A DNA stretch of 64,000 nucleotides from Hyphomicrobiales bacterium. GTDB lineage: Bacteria > Pseudomonadota > Alphaproteobacteria > Rhizobiales > Rhizobiaceae. Every line of letters begins with the position of its first letter. Within the stretch, counting starts at the first letter, position 1. Below, piece by piece: positions 18,307 through 28,555 of the stretch. A program made the translations under genes and the position numbers. The stretch spans positions 62,001 through 126,000 of the forward strand of contig UCEY01000026.1 of the NCBI GenBank assembly GCA_900471605.1. The letters are read 5' to 3'. Under the pieces are notes generated by a model that was given only the letters and a program-made list of their open reading frames with translations, was not told where the DNA came from and ran no database searches.

Positions 18307-19772
18307 GGTACCGGTTTTCGCTGCGGGGAAGAGGGGATCTGACCGAGTGGCGTGATGCCGCCCGCGCCTTCCTGATGGCCGGCATCGTGCCCGAATATAT
18401 CGAATGGCGGACCATGGACGATGCCGACGGGTTGTTCGGTTTCGACGACAATCACCTGCCGCCGCCGCAGCCAGACTGCAGCCCGATGGCGGTGCAGCCT
18501 GCCTTCATCCGGCTGGCGCAGGCGGTGCTCTGCCATTCCGACCCGACCCGGTTTGCGCTGCTTTATCGCATGCTGTTCCGAATGGTGCATGGCGGGGTTG
18601 TACATGGCAGGCATCTGTTGCGGATGGCGACCGATCCGGACGTGGCGGCGGCGGCGCGGATGGCGAAATCGGTCGGCCGCGACTATCACAAGATGACTGC
18701 CTTCGTGCGGTTCAAAGAGTTGCCGCTCAAGGAGGGGGCGGCCGGGCGGCGGCGCTTCATCTCCTGGTTCGAACCGGATCATTTCATCATCGCCCGGGTG
18801 GCGCCGTTCTTCCAGCGGCGCTTCACCGACATGGACTGGCTGATCGCCACACCGAAGGGTTCCGCTTCCTGGGACGGCGAGACGCTGCGCACCACCGACG
18901 AGCCGGCGGACAAGCCCGACCTGCGTGACGAGACTGACGAGCTGTGGCGCACCTATTACGCCTCGATCTTCAACCCGGCGCGGCTGAAGGTGAAGATGAT
19001 GACCACGGAGATGCCGAGGAAATACTGGAAGAACCTGCCGGAGGCGGAGCTCATACCGGGCCTGATCGCCAATGCTGAGGCCCAGGTCATCGACATGGCG
19101 CGCAAGGCGGCGAGCGAGCCTTTGCCTTTCCATCACCGGATCCAGCAGGCGGCGGCCAGGGCTCCGGTGGAGCCCAAGGCAGCCGCCGGCACGCTTGCGG
19201 CGCTGAAGCAGGAGGCGCGGCATTGCACCCGCTGCGACATCCATTGCCTGGCGACCCAGACGGTGTTCGGCGACGGGCCGCTGGACGCGCGCGTGATGTT
19301 CGTCGGCGAACAGCCGGGCGACCAGGAGGATCTGGCGGGTAAACCCTTTGTCGGGCCGGCCGGAAAACTGTTCAACGACGTGATCGGCGAGGTCGGCATC
19401 GACCGGCGGTCGCTCTACATCACCAATGCGGTGAAGCATTTCAAATACGAGCCGCGCGGCAAGCGGCGCATCCACCAGAAACCGAATATGGGCGAGGTGC
19501 GGCAATGCCGCTGGTGGCTGACCCAGGAACTGGAACTGGTGAAGCCAAGGCTGGTGGTGGCGATGGGGGCAACGGCGCTCTTCGCGCTCACCGACATGCG
19601 CCAGAAGCTGGAGGACGTCAGGAGCGAGCCCATTCCCCTTAAGGAAGGGCGCACGCTCTTCGTGACGGTCCATCCGTCCTATCTGCTGCGTATTCCCGAC
19701 GAAGGCAGGAAGGCGGAGGAGCTCGCCCGGTTCAGGGAGGATATGAGCCGGATCAAGCGCCTGGCGGCGTGA
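18303..19772 (+). CDS. udgX: DUF4130 - UdgX fusion: uracil-DNA glycosylase superfamily protein
   Basis: 489 aa with two parts. Residues 1-280 match the DUF4130 / TIGR03915 putative DNA metabolism domain (FRMVHGGVVHGRHLL, DYHKMTAFVRFKEL, FISWFEPDHFIIARVAPFFQRRF). Residues 295-489 are a family-4-like uracil-DNA glycosylase: iron-sulfur cysteines including C308, C311 and C315, GEQPGDQEDLAGKPFVGPAGKL (335-356), TNAVKHFKYEP and HPSYLLR. The loop GKRRIHQKP with H391 is the UdgX hallmark: in mycobacterial UdgX this histidine bonds covalently to the abasic site after uracil removal. It is translationally coupled to the radical SAM gene. Expected role: capture of uracil-containing DNA. Confidence 0.92.
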   Translation: MRYRFSLRGRGDLTEWRDAARAFLMAGIVPEYIEWRTMDDADGLFGFDDNHLPPPQPDCSPMAVQPAFIRLAQAVLCHSDPTRFALLYRMLFRMVHGGVVHGRHLLRMATDPDVAAAARMAKSVGRDYHKMTAFVRFKELPLKEGAAGRRRFISWFEPDHFIIARVAPFFQRRFTDMDWLIATPKGSASWDGETLRTTDEPADKPDLRDETDELWRTYYASIFNPARLKVKMMTTEMPRKYWKNLPEAELIPGLIANAEAQVIDMARKAASEPLPFHHRIQQAAARAPVEPKAAAGTLAALKQEARHCTRCDIHCLATQTVFGDGPLDARVMFVGEQPGDQEDLAGKPFVGPAGKLFNDVIGEVGIDRRSLYITNAVKHFKYEPRGKRRIHQKPNMGEVRQCRWWLTQELELVKPRLVVAMGATALFALTDMRQKLEDVRSEPIPLKEGRTLFVTVHPSYLLRIPDEGRKAEELARFREDMSRIKRLAA

Positions 19773-19796
19773 GCGGAGAAAATGATTCAGGGCCCG

Positions 19797-20987
19797 CTAG
19801 GACACGAAGGTCGGGTTGCTCGGCAGGTTGGGCGGAGCGTAGGCGCCGGTACTCTGGCGGGTTTTGACGGATTGATGGATCAGGGCATCCTGCGGGATCA
19901 AGCGCGGGTCGACGCAAGGGATATAATAGCCGGTCGCCGCGTGGCGTTTCCGCCAGGAGGTTTTCGGGACCTTGCGCGGGATGCACTCCACGAGACGCCA
20001 TGCCCAGTTCATCGAATCGTGCAGAGGCGCGCGCTGATCGAGTTCGACGTAGTCGTGCTTCTCCCCTTCACCCAAAACGATCTTGCCTATGATATCGTCC
20101 TTGTAATGGAGGCCGGTCGGCCGGGTCTCCCGGATCATCCAGTCCAGCGGAATCTTGATCTGGCCGCTTTCCTCTTCCGGGAAGCCGCCGCCGACATCGC
20201 AGTGGAACCCCGAGAACCACACCTCCCTGGCGTTCTGGGGTCCCTTTGGCGCGGCAAAGGGATTGCCGCGATAGACCTGGCCGGGTGTCCACGGTTCGGG
20301 CCTGAACATGGTGCGCTTCTCGTCGATCGCGAGAGCATGGCGCACCCACTCGACGCTGGGATTGCGATGCGTGAACGGGTGGGTCTTCAGCTGCAGCCGG
20401 CCGTGGCCGGTCTCGATCATCGAGGCGACCGTATCGAAGAGACCGAGCAGCTTGATCGGGGGGCGGTCGTTGTCGAGCATCCGCTCGTAAATGCGCATGC
20501 CGGCGAAAGGCGAGGCGTTTCCTCCGCCTGACGCTGGCGGTTGCTCGGATATATCCTTGTAGGTCCGGTAAGCGTAGTCGAGGAGATTGAGATAAAGAGG
20601 CGAGGTCAGCCCGAAGGCGTGGATGAAGCCTGCCAGCACCCTGGCGGTATAGGCGCCACGGCTGAAGCCGAACAGGTAGATGCGGTCACGGTCCGGGTGG
20701 CCGCCGTTCTCGACAGGCCCGCAGTCATAGTTTTCGACAAGGAAGCGATAGGCTTCCTTGACGTTGTGATCGAGGCCCCAGCCGGTCGCAAGGCCCCACA
20801 CTTCGGTCGCGTTCCGGGCAAACGAAGACCAGTTTTCGTCAGCTCCGAATGTGCCAACGCCGGGATCGTAATAAACGATCTGCCTTTCGGAGCGCTCCAG
20901 CGTTCCGAACAGTCTCAGGATATTGGTGCGGTCGGCGGATATTTCGTTCGACGTACCGTCGAACAGAATGACGATATTCTTTGACAT
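19797..20987 (-). CDS. DUF2235 alpha/beta-hydrolase (Tle1-like putative phospholipase)
   Basis: 396 aa from the ATG at 20987 (MSKNIVILFDGTSNE), preceded by GGGGGGAA; an upstream start at 21026 adds 13 unneeded residues. DUF2235 landmarks: NIVILFDGTSNE, YYDPGVGTFG, the nucleophile elbow LFGFSRGAYTARVLAGFIH and HCDVGGGFPE near the C-terminal half. Some family members are type VI secretion lipase effectors (Tle1), but there is no VgrG, PAAR or immunity gene nearby and no signal peptide. A stand-alone cytoplasmic hydrolase is therefore equally possible. Confidence 0.85.
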   Translation of the reverse strand: MSKNIVILFDGTSNEISADRTNILRLFGTLERSERQIVYYDPGVGTFGADENWSSFARNATEVWGLATGWGLDHNVKEAYRFLVENYDCGPVENGGHPDRDRIYLFGFSRGAYTARVLAGFIHAFGLTSPLYLNLLDYAYRTYKDISEQPPASGGGNASPFAGMRIYERMLDNDRPPIKLLGLFDTVASMIETGHGRLQLKTHPFTHRNPSVEWVRHALAIDEKRTMFRPEPWTPGQVYRGNPFAAPKGPQNAREVWFSGFHCDVGGGFPEEESGQIKIPLDWMIRETRPTGLHYKDDIIGKIVLGEGEKHDYVELDQRAPLHDSMNWAWRLVECIPRKVPKTSWRKRHAATGYYIPCVDPRLIPQDALIHQSVKTRQSTGAYAPPNLPSNPTFVS

Positions 20988-21093
20988 GGTTCCCCCCGGA
21001 TGATCCAGCCGGGAGACTATCATCACCGTGTCATGTTTACAATTTTAAGTAGATGCATCAGTCTTGGCATTCGTCATTTTGCGGGAGGCAGGC

Positions 21094-22134
21094 ATGGCCG
21101 ATTTCAGATTCGCGACCTTCAATCTCTATCATTTCGCAGCACCCGGCATTTTCTGGCACGAGCGGGATCCGAAATCGACCTATACGCCCGAGCAGTGGCA
21201 GGCCAAGCAGGCCTGGATCGCAGGCAGGCTGGCGCAGATGAACGCCGATGTCGTCGGCTTTCAGGAAGTGGTCTCGTTCGAGGCGCTGAGGGACCTGACC
21301 GCCGCAGCGGGTTATCCGTATTTCTACAACGCCGGCACGCCGATTTTCGACGCCGAGGACAGCGCGATCTATGTGAATGCCACGGTTGCGATCGCCTCGC
21401 GTTATCCGTTCGCAGCGGTGGGAGACCTGATAGGGGTTGCCGATATCGACGTCGATACGGTTGTCGATCCCGGCTTCACGTTTTCCCGCACGCCGGTTGC
21501 GGCGCGCATCGACCTGCCGGGAATCGGCGGGACGGACATCTATGTCTGCCATCTGAAATCGCAGGGCGCATTCGTCGATCCGCGCGATGTCGATCCGATC
21601 GAGGACTGGGCCGCTAAGATCAAGACCTATTATTCGCTGCGCAATGCCGCCGGCGTCGATCAGGTCGCCAAACGTGCGGCGGAAGCGGGCGTCGTCTACC
21701 GGCTCTTCCGCCGCGCCATCGACCGCGACAACGACGCGCCGGTCCTGCTGCTCGGCGACCTCAACGAGGGGCCGGATTCCCACACGATCGGCATTCTGAC
21801 CCAGGGCGAGCGGGTATTTTCCTGGGGCAGCATTCCGGGCAATGACGTTCCGGCGGAATTCGCCTTCCTCAAACACGTCTACAAGCTCTACGACGCGTGG
21901 GCGCTCGTGCCGACCCAGCTTCAGGGCCGGCCGATCACCCACAGCAGTTCGGGCCACGGTTCGATCCTCGACTACGCGATCGTTTCCAACGGCCTCAATC
22001 CGAACAACCCGCGCCGCCGCGGGGCGGTGACCAAGGTGGAGATCTTCGACGATCATTTCCGCGACGGGCCACCGAAGGGGATTGCCTCCGACCACGCGCC
22101 AGTCGTCGTCACCATAGCCGGACGCGGTGCCTGA
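21094..22134 (+). CDS. Endonuclease/exonuclease/phosphatase (EEP) family protein
   Basis: 346 aa from the ATG at 21094, with GGGAGG 6 nt upstream. The EEP metal-site motifs are visible: RFATFNLYHF at the start, VVGFQEVV (catalytic Glu), YVCHLKSQG, LLGDLNEGPDSHTIGIL and a C-terminal SDHAP catalytic histidine motif. The family includes DNases, sphingomyelinases and inositol phosphatases. The absence of a signal peptide favours a cytoplasmic phosphodiesterase. Substrate unknown. Confidence 0.88.
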   Translation: MADFRFATFNLYHFAAPGIFWHERDPKSTYTPEQWQAKQAWIAGRLAQMNADVVGFQEVVSFEALRDLTAAAGYPYFYNAGTPIFDAEDSAIYVNATVAIASRYPFAAVGDLIGVADIDVDTVVDPGFTFSRTPVAARIDLPGIGGTDIYVCHLKSQGAFVDPRDVDPIEDWAAKIKTYYSLRNAAGVDQVAKRAAEAGVVYRLFRRAIDRDNDAPVLLLGDLNEGPDSHTIGILTQGERVFSWGSIPGNDVPAEFAFLKHVYKLYDAWALVPTQLQGRPITHSSSGHGSILDYAIVSNGLNPNNPRRRGAVTKVEIFDDHFRDGPPKGIASDHAPVVVTIAGRGA

Positions 22135-22280
22135 AGACCTGGGAGTTCAAAGACTTGGAAACTCCAAGACTTCGGAACGCGCCGAACCGTTTCCTCATCG
22201 AGGCCCGGTCGTGCCGGCTCTGCGACCGGCTTGGCGGGCTCCGCTTAGGAGCGCCGCTTTAAGATGGCAGGCAAAAGGCG

Positions 22281-22306
22281 GCGGCCGAAGGTCATGCTTC
22301 GGCCGC
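22281..22306 (-). terminator. Rho-independent terminator of carB
   Basis: Perfect 10-bp stem GCGGCCGAAG / CTTCGGCCGC with a 6-nt loop, starting 10 bp after the carB stop. A short CCTTTTG follows on the minus strand. Confidence 0.65.
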
Positions 22307-22316
22307 GCCGTCATTT

Positions 22317-25300
22317 TCAGGCGAAATAGCTCTGCAGCGGGCGGACTTCGAGATTGCCGGCCTTGAGCGCCTTGATCGCCATGGCGGCAGCTTCCGCGCC
22401 GGCCATGGTGGTGTAATAGGGCACCTTCTGCATCAGCGTGGCGCGGCGCAGCGACTTGGAGTCGGAGATCGCCTTGTTGCCGTCCGTCGTGTTGATGACG
22501 AGCTGGACCTGACGGTTACGGATCGCATCCTCGATATGCGGACGGCCTTCCAGCACCTTGTTGATGCGGGTCGAGGCGATGCCCTGTTCGGCGAGGAAGC
22601 GGGACGTGCCGCCGGTCGCCAGGACCTTGAAACCGATCTCGGTCAGGATGCGGATCGCCGGAAGCACACGGACCTTGTCCTCGTCACGGACGGAAACGAA
22701 GACCGTGCCGTCACGCGGCAGTTCGACATTGGCGCCGAGCTGCGACTTGGCGAAGGCCAGCGCGAAATCGGTATCGAGGCCGATGACTTCGCCGGTCGAG
22801 CGCATTTCCGGCCCGAGCAGCGTATCGACGCCCGGGAAACGGGCGAACGGGAAGACGGCTTCCTTGACGGCGATGTGCTTGAGCGAGCGCGGATCGGGCT
22901 TGGTGCCGTAGGCCGCAAATGTCGCGTCGAGCTTTTCGCCGGCCATGACGCGGGCGGCGATCTTGGCGATCGGCGCGCCGATGGTCTTTGCGACGAAAGG
23001 CACGGTGCGCGACGCGCGCGGATTGACTTCAAGCACGTAGACGGTGCCGTCCTTGATTGCGAACTGGACGTTCATCAGGCCGCCGACGTTGAGAGCCTTG
23101 GCCATGGCCTTGGCCTGGCGTTCCAGCTCGTCGATCATCGCTTCGGAGAGGGTGCGCGGCGGCAGCGAGCAGGCCGAGTCGCCCGAATGGATGCCGGCTT
23201 CCTCGATATGTTCCATGATACCGGCGACATAGACGTCGGTGCCGTCGCAGAGGCAGTCGACGTCGACTTCGATGGCGTTGGTCAGGTAGCTGTCGAACAG
23301 AAGCGGGTTCTTGCCGAGCAGAGTATTGATCTGGCCGGTCTTGTCGTTCGGGTAACGCTGCTTGATGTCTTCCGGCACCAGACCCGGCACGGTGTCGAGC
23401 AGGTAGGTCTGCAGCATCGATTCCGAATGGATGATCTGCATGGCGCGGCCGCCGAGCACGTAGGACGGGCGCACGACCAGCGGGAAGCCGATTTCGGACG
23501 CGACCAGGCGGGCCTGTTCGACCGAATAGGCGATGCCGTTGTTCGGCTGGTTAAGGTCGAGCTTCATCAGAAGCTTCTGGAAGCGGTCGCGATCTTCCGC
23601 CAGGTCGATCATGTCGGGCGCTGTGCCGAGGATCGGGATGCCGTTCTTTTCGAGCGCTTCGGCGAGCTTCAGCGGCGTCTGACCGCCGAACTGGACGATG
23701 ACGCCGACGACTTCGCCCTTTTCCTGCTCGGCGCGCAGGATCTCGATGACATCCTCGGCGGTCAGCGGCTCGAAATAGAGGCGGTCGGACGTGTCGTAGT
23801 CGGTCGAGACGGTTTCCGGGTTGCAGTTGATCATGATCGCTTCATAGCCGGCATCCTTCAGCGCGAAGGCGGCGTGGCAGCAGCAATAATCGAACTCGAT
23901 GCCCTGGCCGATCCGGTTCGGGCCGCCGCCGAGGATGACGACCTTCTTGGCAGCGGAGACTTCCGCTTCGGAGCGGAGCGAGCCCACGAAAGGCGTCTCG
24001 TAAGTCGAGTACATATAGGCGGTCGGGGAGGCGAATTCTGCGGCGCAGGTGTCGATCCGCTTGAAGACCGGACGGACGTTCAGCGAGTTGCGCAGTTCCG
24101 CGACTTCCTTCGGACGCTTGCCCGTCAGGCTGGCGAGGCGGGCGTCGGAGAAGCCCATGGCTTTCAGCATGCGCAGGTTTTCGGCGTCCCGCGGCAGGCC
24201 GTGCTCCCGGATTCGGGCTTCCGTGTCGGTGATGGCCTTGAACTGGGCGATGAACCACGGATCGATCTTGCAGGCCTCGTGGACCTCGCCTTCGGTCAAG
24301 CCGAGGCGCAGCGCCTGGGCGACCATGCGCAGGCGATCCGGGGTCGGCGTGCCGATCGCGGCGCGGATGGCGTTTTTGGAGTTCTCGCCGTCTTCGAGGC
24401 CGGGAATTTCGATCTCATCGAGGCCGGTCAGGCCGGTTTCGAGACCGCGAAGCGCCTTTTGCAGCGATTCCGCAAAAGTGCGGCCGATCGCCATGACTTC
24501 ACCGACCGACTTCATCGCAGTCGTCAGGACCGGCGAGGCGCCCGGGAATTTCTCGAAGGCGAAACGCGGGATCTTGGTGACCACGTAGTCGATCGACGGT
24601 TCGAACGAGGCGGGCGTCGCGCCGCCGGTGATGTCGTTGTCGAGTTCGTCAAGCGTGTAGCCGATCGCGAGCTTGGCGGCGACCTTGGCGATCGGGAAGC
24701 CGGTGGCCTTCGATGCGAGCGCCGACGAGCGCGAGACGCGCGGGTTCATTTCGATGACGACGAGGCGGCCGTCCTTGGGGTTGACGGCGAACTGCACGTT
24801 CGAACCGCCGGTCTCGACGCCGATCTCACGCAGCACCGCGATCGAGGCGTTGCGCATCATCTGGTATTCCTTGTCGGTCAGCGTCAGCGCCGGCGCGACG
24901 GTGATCGAATCGCCCGTGTGGACGCCCATCGGGTCGATGTTCTCGATCGAGCAGATGATGATGCAGTTGTCCGCCTTGTCGCGGATCACCTCCATCTCGT
25001 ATTCCTTCCAGCCGAGCACAGACTCCTCGATCAGCACTTCGGTGGTCGGCGAGGCATCGAGGCCGCCGCCGACGATCTCGAAGAATTCCGAACGGTTGTA
25101 GGCGATGCCGCCGCCGGTGCCGCCCATGGTGAAGGAAGGACGGATGATGGCCGGCAGACCGACTACGTCGATCGCCTGAGCGGCGATCGCCATGGCGTGG
25201 CTGATATAACGCTGCTTGCGGTCGGTCTCGCCGAGGTTCCACTGGTTTTCGAGCTCGTCGAGCGCCTTGTCGAGCTCGGCGCCGGTCAGGCTTTCCTTTA

Positions 25301-25805
25301 CCCGGTTGCGCTCGGCCTCATGGGTCTTGCGGTCGGCATCCTTGATATCGGTGGCGTTGGCGAGCATCGACTTCGGGGTTTCGAGCCCGATGCGCGACAT
25401 TGCCTCGCGGAACAGGGCGCGGTCTTCGGCCATGTCGATCGCGGCGGGCTTGGCGCCGATCATCTCGACATTATAGCGGTCGAGCACGCCCATGCGCTTC
25501 AGCGAAAGAGCGGTATTGAGCGCCGTCTGGCCGCCCATGGTCGGCAGGAGCGCATCCGGGCGTTCCTTGGCGATGATCTTGGCGACGACTTCAGGGGTGA
25601 TCGGCTCGACATAGGTGGCATCCGCCAGGCCCGGATCGGTCATGATCGTGGCCGGGTTGGAGTTGACCAAGATGACCCGGTAACCTTCTTCCTTCAGCGC
25701 CTTGCAGGCCTGGGTGCCGGAATAGTCGAATTCGCATGCCTGGCCGATGACGATCGGACCCGCGCCGATGATGAGGATCGATTTCAAATCTTGGCGCTTG
25801 GGCAT
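22317..25805 (-). CDS. carB: Carbamoyl phosphate synthase, large subunit
   Basis: 1162 aa from the ATG at 25805 ([17 protein letters not shown]); the 25-residue in-frame extension has no ribosome site. It has two homologous ATP-grasp halves (first about residues 1-550 starting at [21 protein letters not shown], second starting at [20 protein letters not shown]), an oligomerisation domain between them and a C-terminal MGS-like allosteric domain ([18 protein letters not shown]). With CarA it makes carbamoyl phosphate for pyrimidines and arginine. carA is 11 kb away on the same strand, not adjacent. An own terminator follows. Confidence 0.97.
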   Translation of the reverse strand: MPKRQDLKSILIIGAGPIVIGQACEFDYSGTQACKALKEEGYRVILVNSNPATIMTDPGLADATYVEPITPEVVAKIIAKERPDALLPTMGGQTALNTALSLKRMGVLDRYNVEMIGAKPAAIDMAEDRALFREAMSRIGLETPKSMLANATDIKDADRKTHEAERNRVKESLTGAELDKALDELENQWNLGETDRKQRYISHAMAIAAQAIDVVGLPAIIRPSFTMGGTGGGIAYNRSEFFEIVGGGLDASPTTEVLIEESVLGWKEYEMEVIRDKADNCIIICSIENIDPMGVHTGDSITVAPALTLTDKEYQMMRNASIAVLREIGVETGGSNVQFAVNPKDGRLVVIEMNPRVSRSSALASKATGFPIAKVAAKLAIGYTLDELDNDITGGATPASFEPSIDYVVTKIPRFAFEKFPGASPVLTTAMKSVGEVMAIGRTFAESLQKALRGLETGLTGLDEIEIPGLEDGENSKNAIRAAIGTPTPDRLRMVAQALRLGLTEGEVHEACKIDPWFIAQFKAITDTEARIREHGLPRDAENLRMLKAMGFSDARLASLTGKRPKEVAELRNSLNVRPVFKRIDTCAAEFASPTAYMYSTYETPFVGSLRSEAEVSAAKKVVILGGGPNRIGQGIEFDYCCCHAAFALKDAGYEAIMINCNPETVSTDYDTSDRLYFEPLTAEDVIEILRAEQEKGEVVGVIVQFGGQTPLKLAEALEKNGIPILGTAPDMIDLAEDRDRFQKLLMKLDLNQPNNGIAYSVEQARLVASEIGFPLVVRPSYVLGGRAMQIIHSESMLQTYLLDTVPGLVPEDIKQRYPNDKTGQINTLLGKNPLLFDSYLTNAIEVDVDCLCDGTDVYVAGIMEHIEEAGIHSGDSACSLPPRTLSEAMIDELERQAKAMAKALNVGGLMNVQFAIKDGTVYVLEVNPRASRTVPFVAKTIGAPIAKIAARVMAGEKLDATFAAYGTKPDPRSLKHIAVKEAVFPFARFPGVDTLLGPEMRSTGEVIGLDTDFALAFAKSQLGANVELPRDGTVFVSVRDEDKVRVLPAIRILTEIGFKVLATGGTSRFLAEQGIASTRINKVLEGRPHIEDAIRNRQVQLVINTTDGNKAISDSKSLRRATLMQKVPYYTTMAGAEAAAMAIKALKAGNLEVRPLQSYFA

Positions 25806-26050
25806 GGGTATCTTTCCGCTTTTTTCCTGCGCGGAAAACCGGCGCGGTGTGGAGAGGCACCGGTCGGGTCGCGCGCGCATGTCTTTTCAGGCTAGACGCG
25901 GCTTATAGGCAAATGTTGTGGGGAACGGAACCCCATAAATCGCCCAATCGACAGAAATCGAGGCCCGTTTTGGGATGTTCCAATAGCGAAGTCTTAAGCA
26001 GGTTTGCATAATGTCGGGCAGACGGGGCTTTCAAATCGAGACGGGAACTG

Positions 26051-27169
26051 ATGCGGCGACGCTGGGCGTGCACAGAGCAGGCGGTGCAATTTCTGGCCCG
26101 CTTATCGCGGGAGTGCGGGCTTCGCCTGCGCAGCGATGCGTTGCTCTACGGGCTGATCGGCCTTTACACGCTCGGCGGCGTATCATTGCTCAGCCTTACC
26201 GGCACCGCGGATTTGATTTCGTATCAGCTTTATTTCGAGAAATGGCCCCAGATCTTTGGGATCGTCATGCCGGTAATGGTGATCGCCATCGATATATCTG
26301 TCCTGACGCTCCGTTTCGACAGGCGGCGGCCGCTCGCCTATCGGCGCACGTTTTCCGCCCGCCGCATCGCTTCGTTGCTCTCCGGCCTGATGCTGATGAT
26401 TGGGCTGATGGTTTTCCAGGGAACGTTTACCTCGATCAAGAACGCCTTGCCGGCACTGGAGGGCGGCTTCCAATACGACAGGATCCAGGCTGATATAGAC
26501 GCTTGGATGTCTTTCGGGGTCGATCCCTGGCGGTGGTTGCATGCGGTGGCAGGCTACGACATGATCCGTACTATTGTGGAGTTCAACTACAACGTGGCGT
26601 GGTTCGTAGTTTGCTTCGGTGCCGTGTTCTTCGTCTCGACGTCACCGTTGGCCGACGGTATTCGCCAGCGTTATATCGTGCTTTTCCTGTTTGTCTGGGT
26701 GATGTGCGGCAATGTGCTTGCGGGCATGTTTCTGTCGGCCGGTCCAGTCTTTTACGGTGCCGTGACCGGTGACCATGCACGGTTCGCGGCGCTGACGGCG
26801 TTTCTGGCTCCAAGCGAGTGGCTGAGTTCCGCGGCGCATTACCAGTCCTATCTCTGGAGCCTTTACGAACAAGGCAAATCTGGTTTTGCAGGCGGCATTT
26901 CCGCGTTTCCGAGCGTCCATGTCGGCCTGATCACGCTCAACGCCTATTTTCTGGCTGAACGGTCCCGCGGCCTCGGAATTGCAGGCTTCATCTATGTAGG
27001 TTTCATCCAGCTGAGTTCCGTCTACCTCGGCTGGCACTACGCCATCGACGGGTACGTCTCGTTCATGGTCGTGACGTTGGCCTATTTCTCCGCTTCGGCC
27101 TGGCGGCGAGCGCATTTCGTGCTCGCCCGGCGTTCGGATGCGGCCGTAGCCGGGGACTGCGCGGTTTAG
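26051..27169 (+). CDS. PAP2 superfamily / inositolphosphotransferase-like membrane protein
   Basis: 372 aa inner-membrane protein with about six transmembrane helices. The C-terminal half carries the two PAP2 active-site motifs: GGISAFPSVHVGLITL (phosphatase motif 2) and SSVYLGWHYAIDGYVSF (motif 3). The first PAP2 motif is not obvious, as in the Aur1/Ipt1-like branch that moves phospho-head groups onto lipids. It may therefore be a phosphatase or a phosphotransferase acting on a membrane lipid. Its stop overlaps the stop of the convergent LytTR gene by 4 bp. Confidence 0.8.
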   Translation: MRRRWACTEQAVQFLARLSRECGLRLRSDALLYGLIGLYTLGGVSLLSLTGTADLISYQLYFEKWPQIFGIVMPVMVIAIDISVLTLRFDRRRPLAYRRTFSARRIASLLSGLMLMIGLMVFQGTFTSIKNALPALEGGFQYDRIQADIDAWMSFGVDPWRWLHAVAGYDMIRTIVEFNYNVAWFVVCFGAVFFVSTSPLADGIRQRYIVLFLFVWVMCGNVLAGMFLSAGPVFYGAVTGDHARFAALTAFLAPSEWLSSAAHYQSYLWSLYEQGKSGFAGGISAFPSVHVGLITLNAYFLAERSRGLGIAGFIYVGFIQLSSVYLGWHYAIDGYVSFMVVTLAYFSASAWRRAHFVLARRSDAAVAGDCAV

Positions 27170-27972
27170 CCGAACCGCGACCGCGTTGCGTCCAGATAGG
27201 TCCGGCTCACGGGGACTTCCGTTCCGTCCTTCATGACCACGAATAGCTTGCCCTCCACCCGTTTCAGCGTCTCGACATGGGCATCCGCAACCCAGTGGGA
27301 GCGGTGCACCTGCAGGCCCGGCGTAGCCCCGAGCTCCTTCAGGGCATCCGCGAAACGCAGGAGGATCAGCTCGCGACCGCGGGCGGTAACCACCTCGGTG
27401 TAATGATCCTCGACGGAAAGCCGCAGGAGCGCGCCGCGGTTCTGTGGTTTCAGGCGGGTGAGGATTTCGGGTTCGGAAGTGGTGGGCGCTGGAAAGTGGG
27501 AAAACGATGGCGGCGGAGGTGGTGCGGAGATCTCGGCGATCTGACGGTGCATGGCCGTGTAGGTCAGGAGGCAGAAGAGCGCGCAGAGAGGCAGAGCGAA
27601 CAGCGCCCGACTTAAGCCGTTTTCCATCTCGGTCCAGCGGCCGAAAAAGGCGGAGTCTATGACGCCGAGGGCAAAGCCGATCGGCAGGGCTGCGGCCAAT
27701 GAACCGATCATCATGCGGGCGAGCGTGTGGCTGAGGCGCTCGCGCAACAGAATCTCGGCCATCAGCGCCAAACAGATGGCAATCGTCCAGGTAACCGCGT
27801 GGACGGTCAGCCAGTAGCCGAGCCGGACGCCGAGCGTCATCCGTTCCAGCGTACCGTAGGGCCCGCTGACAACGAAGATCAGGACGACGAGCGTAAACGT
27901 CGTCCAGAAGCGCCAGGAGCGGGTGAAGAGCTGCAATTCACGAAGCGTGGAACTCAAGAACGGGTGATTCAC
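27166..27972 (-). CDS. Membrane-anchored LytTR-domain transcriptional regulator
   Basis: 268 aa. Residues 15-145 contain four hydrophobic segments (for example WTTFTLVVLIFVVSG and ALFALPLCALFCLLTY). A proline-rich linker follows, then a C-terminal LytTR DNA-binding domain (about 175-268: LLRLSVEDHYTEVVTARG, VHRSHWVADAHV, GTEVPVSRTYLDATR). No receiver domain is present, so signals must come from the membrane part. The divergent DUF2306 membrane gene lies 100 bp away and is the obvious candidate target. Confidence 0.88.
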   Translation of the reverse strand: MNHPFLSSTLRELQLFTRSWRFWTTFTLVVLIFVVSGPYGTLERMTLGVRLGYWLTVHAVTWTIAICLALMAEILLRERLSHTLARMMIGSLAAALPIGFALGVIDSAFFGRWTEMENGLSRALFALPLCALFCLLTYTAMHRQIAEISAPPPPPSFSHFPAPTTSEPEILTRLKPQNRGALLRLSVEDHYTEVVTARGRELILLRFADALKELGATPGLQVHRSHWVADAHVETLKRVEGKLFVVMKDGTEVPVSRTYLDATRSRFG

Positions 27973-28072
27973 GAAGTTTGTCCGTCGTCTGCGCCATTCC
28001 GGTTGAGGGTGAGTCAGTCATGGCGGAAACAGGCGGCCAATTCAATCGCTGATGAAAATCCAAGGTGTTCCG

Positions 28073-28555
28073 ATGAACCTCCAGCCGCTTCTCGATGCCC
28101 CGATCGCCGTCCAGATCCATGTCGCCGCCGTGCTGCCGGCCGCGGTGCTCGGCGCGTTTATCCTGTTGAACCGCAAGGGCACGCCGCTGCACCGGGCGCT
28201 TGGCAAGGTGTGGATGGTACTGATGGCCGTCACGTCGCTGTCGAGCTTTTTCATCCACCAGATCAACCTTTTTCATGGTTTCAGCCCGATCCATCTCCTG
28301 TCCATCTTCACGCTGGCCGGCATCTGGCGGGCGATCGCAACTGCCCGCGCACGCAACATCCGGGCGCACAAGGCGACCGTCGTCGGCATGTATCTCGGCG
28401 GTATCGGCGCCGCGGGCCTGTTCACGCTGATCCCCGGCCGCATCATGCACGCCGTCGTCTTTACCGGCGGGCCAAGCTGGATCCTGCTTGCCACGGTGAT
28501 CGTTATCGCCACCCTGCTTTTCCTGCAGCGGCGATTGGCATCGCAGGCTGCCTGA
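28073..28555 (+). CDS. DUF2306 membrane protein
   Basis: 160 aa from the ATG at 28073 (MNLQPLLDAP), which has AAGGTG upstream; the ATG at 28052 lacks a ribosome site. Four transmembrane segments. The DUF2306 pattern is visible in IAVQIHVAAVLPAAVLGAFILL, GTPLHRALGKVWMVLM, and RAHKATVVGMYLGGIGAAGLFTLIPGR, with conserved histidines in HVAA, LHRALG and AHKA that could bind a metal or heme. Function unknown. It is divergent from the membrane LytTR regulator. Confidence 0.8.
   Translation: MNLQPLLDAPIAVQIHVAAVLPAAVLGAFILLNRKGTPLHRALGKVWMVLMAVTSLSSFFIHQINLFHGFSPIHLLSIFTLAGIWRAIATARARNIRAHKATVVGMYLGGIGAAGLFTLIPGRIMHAVVFTGGPSWILLATVIVIATLLFLQRRLASQAA

Noticed and set aside
22135..22280. Short repeats (GGAGTT, CTTGGA) after the EEP gene
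   Set aside because: A weak CTTGGAAACTCCAAG hairpin only; no family or terminator features recognised.
22536..25895. A 1119-codon open frame on the plus strand opposite carB
   Set aside because: It is the high-GC antisense shadow of carB: composition is Arg/Asp/Gly-rich without any domain, and carB itself is unmistakable.
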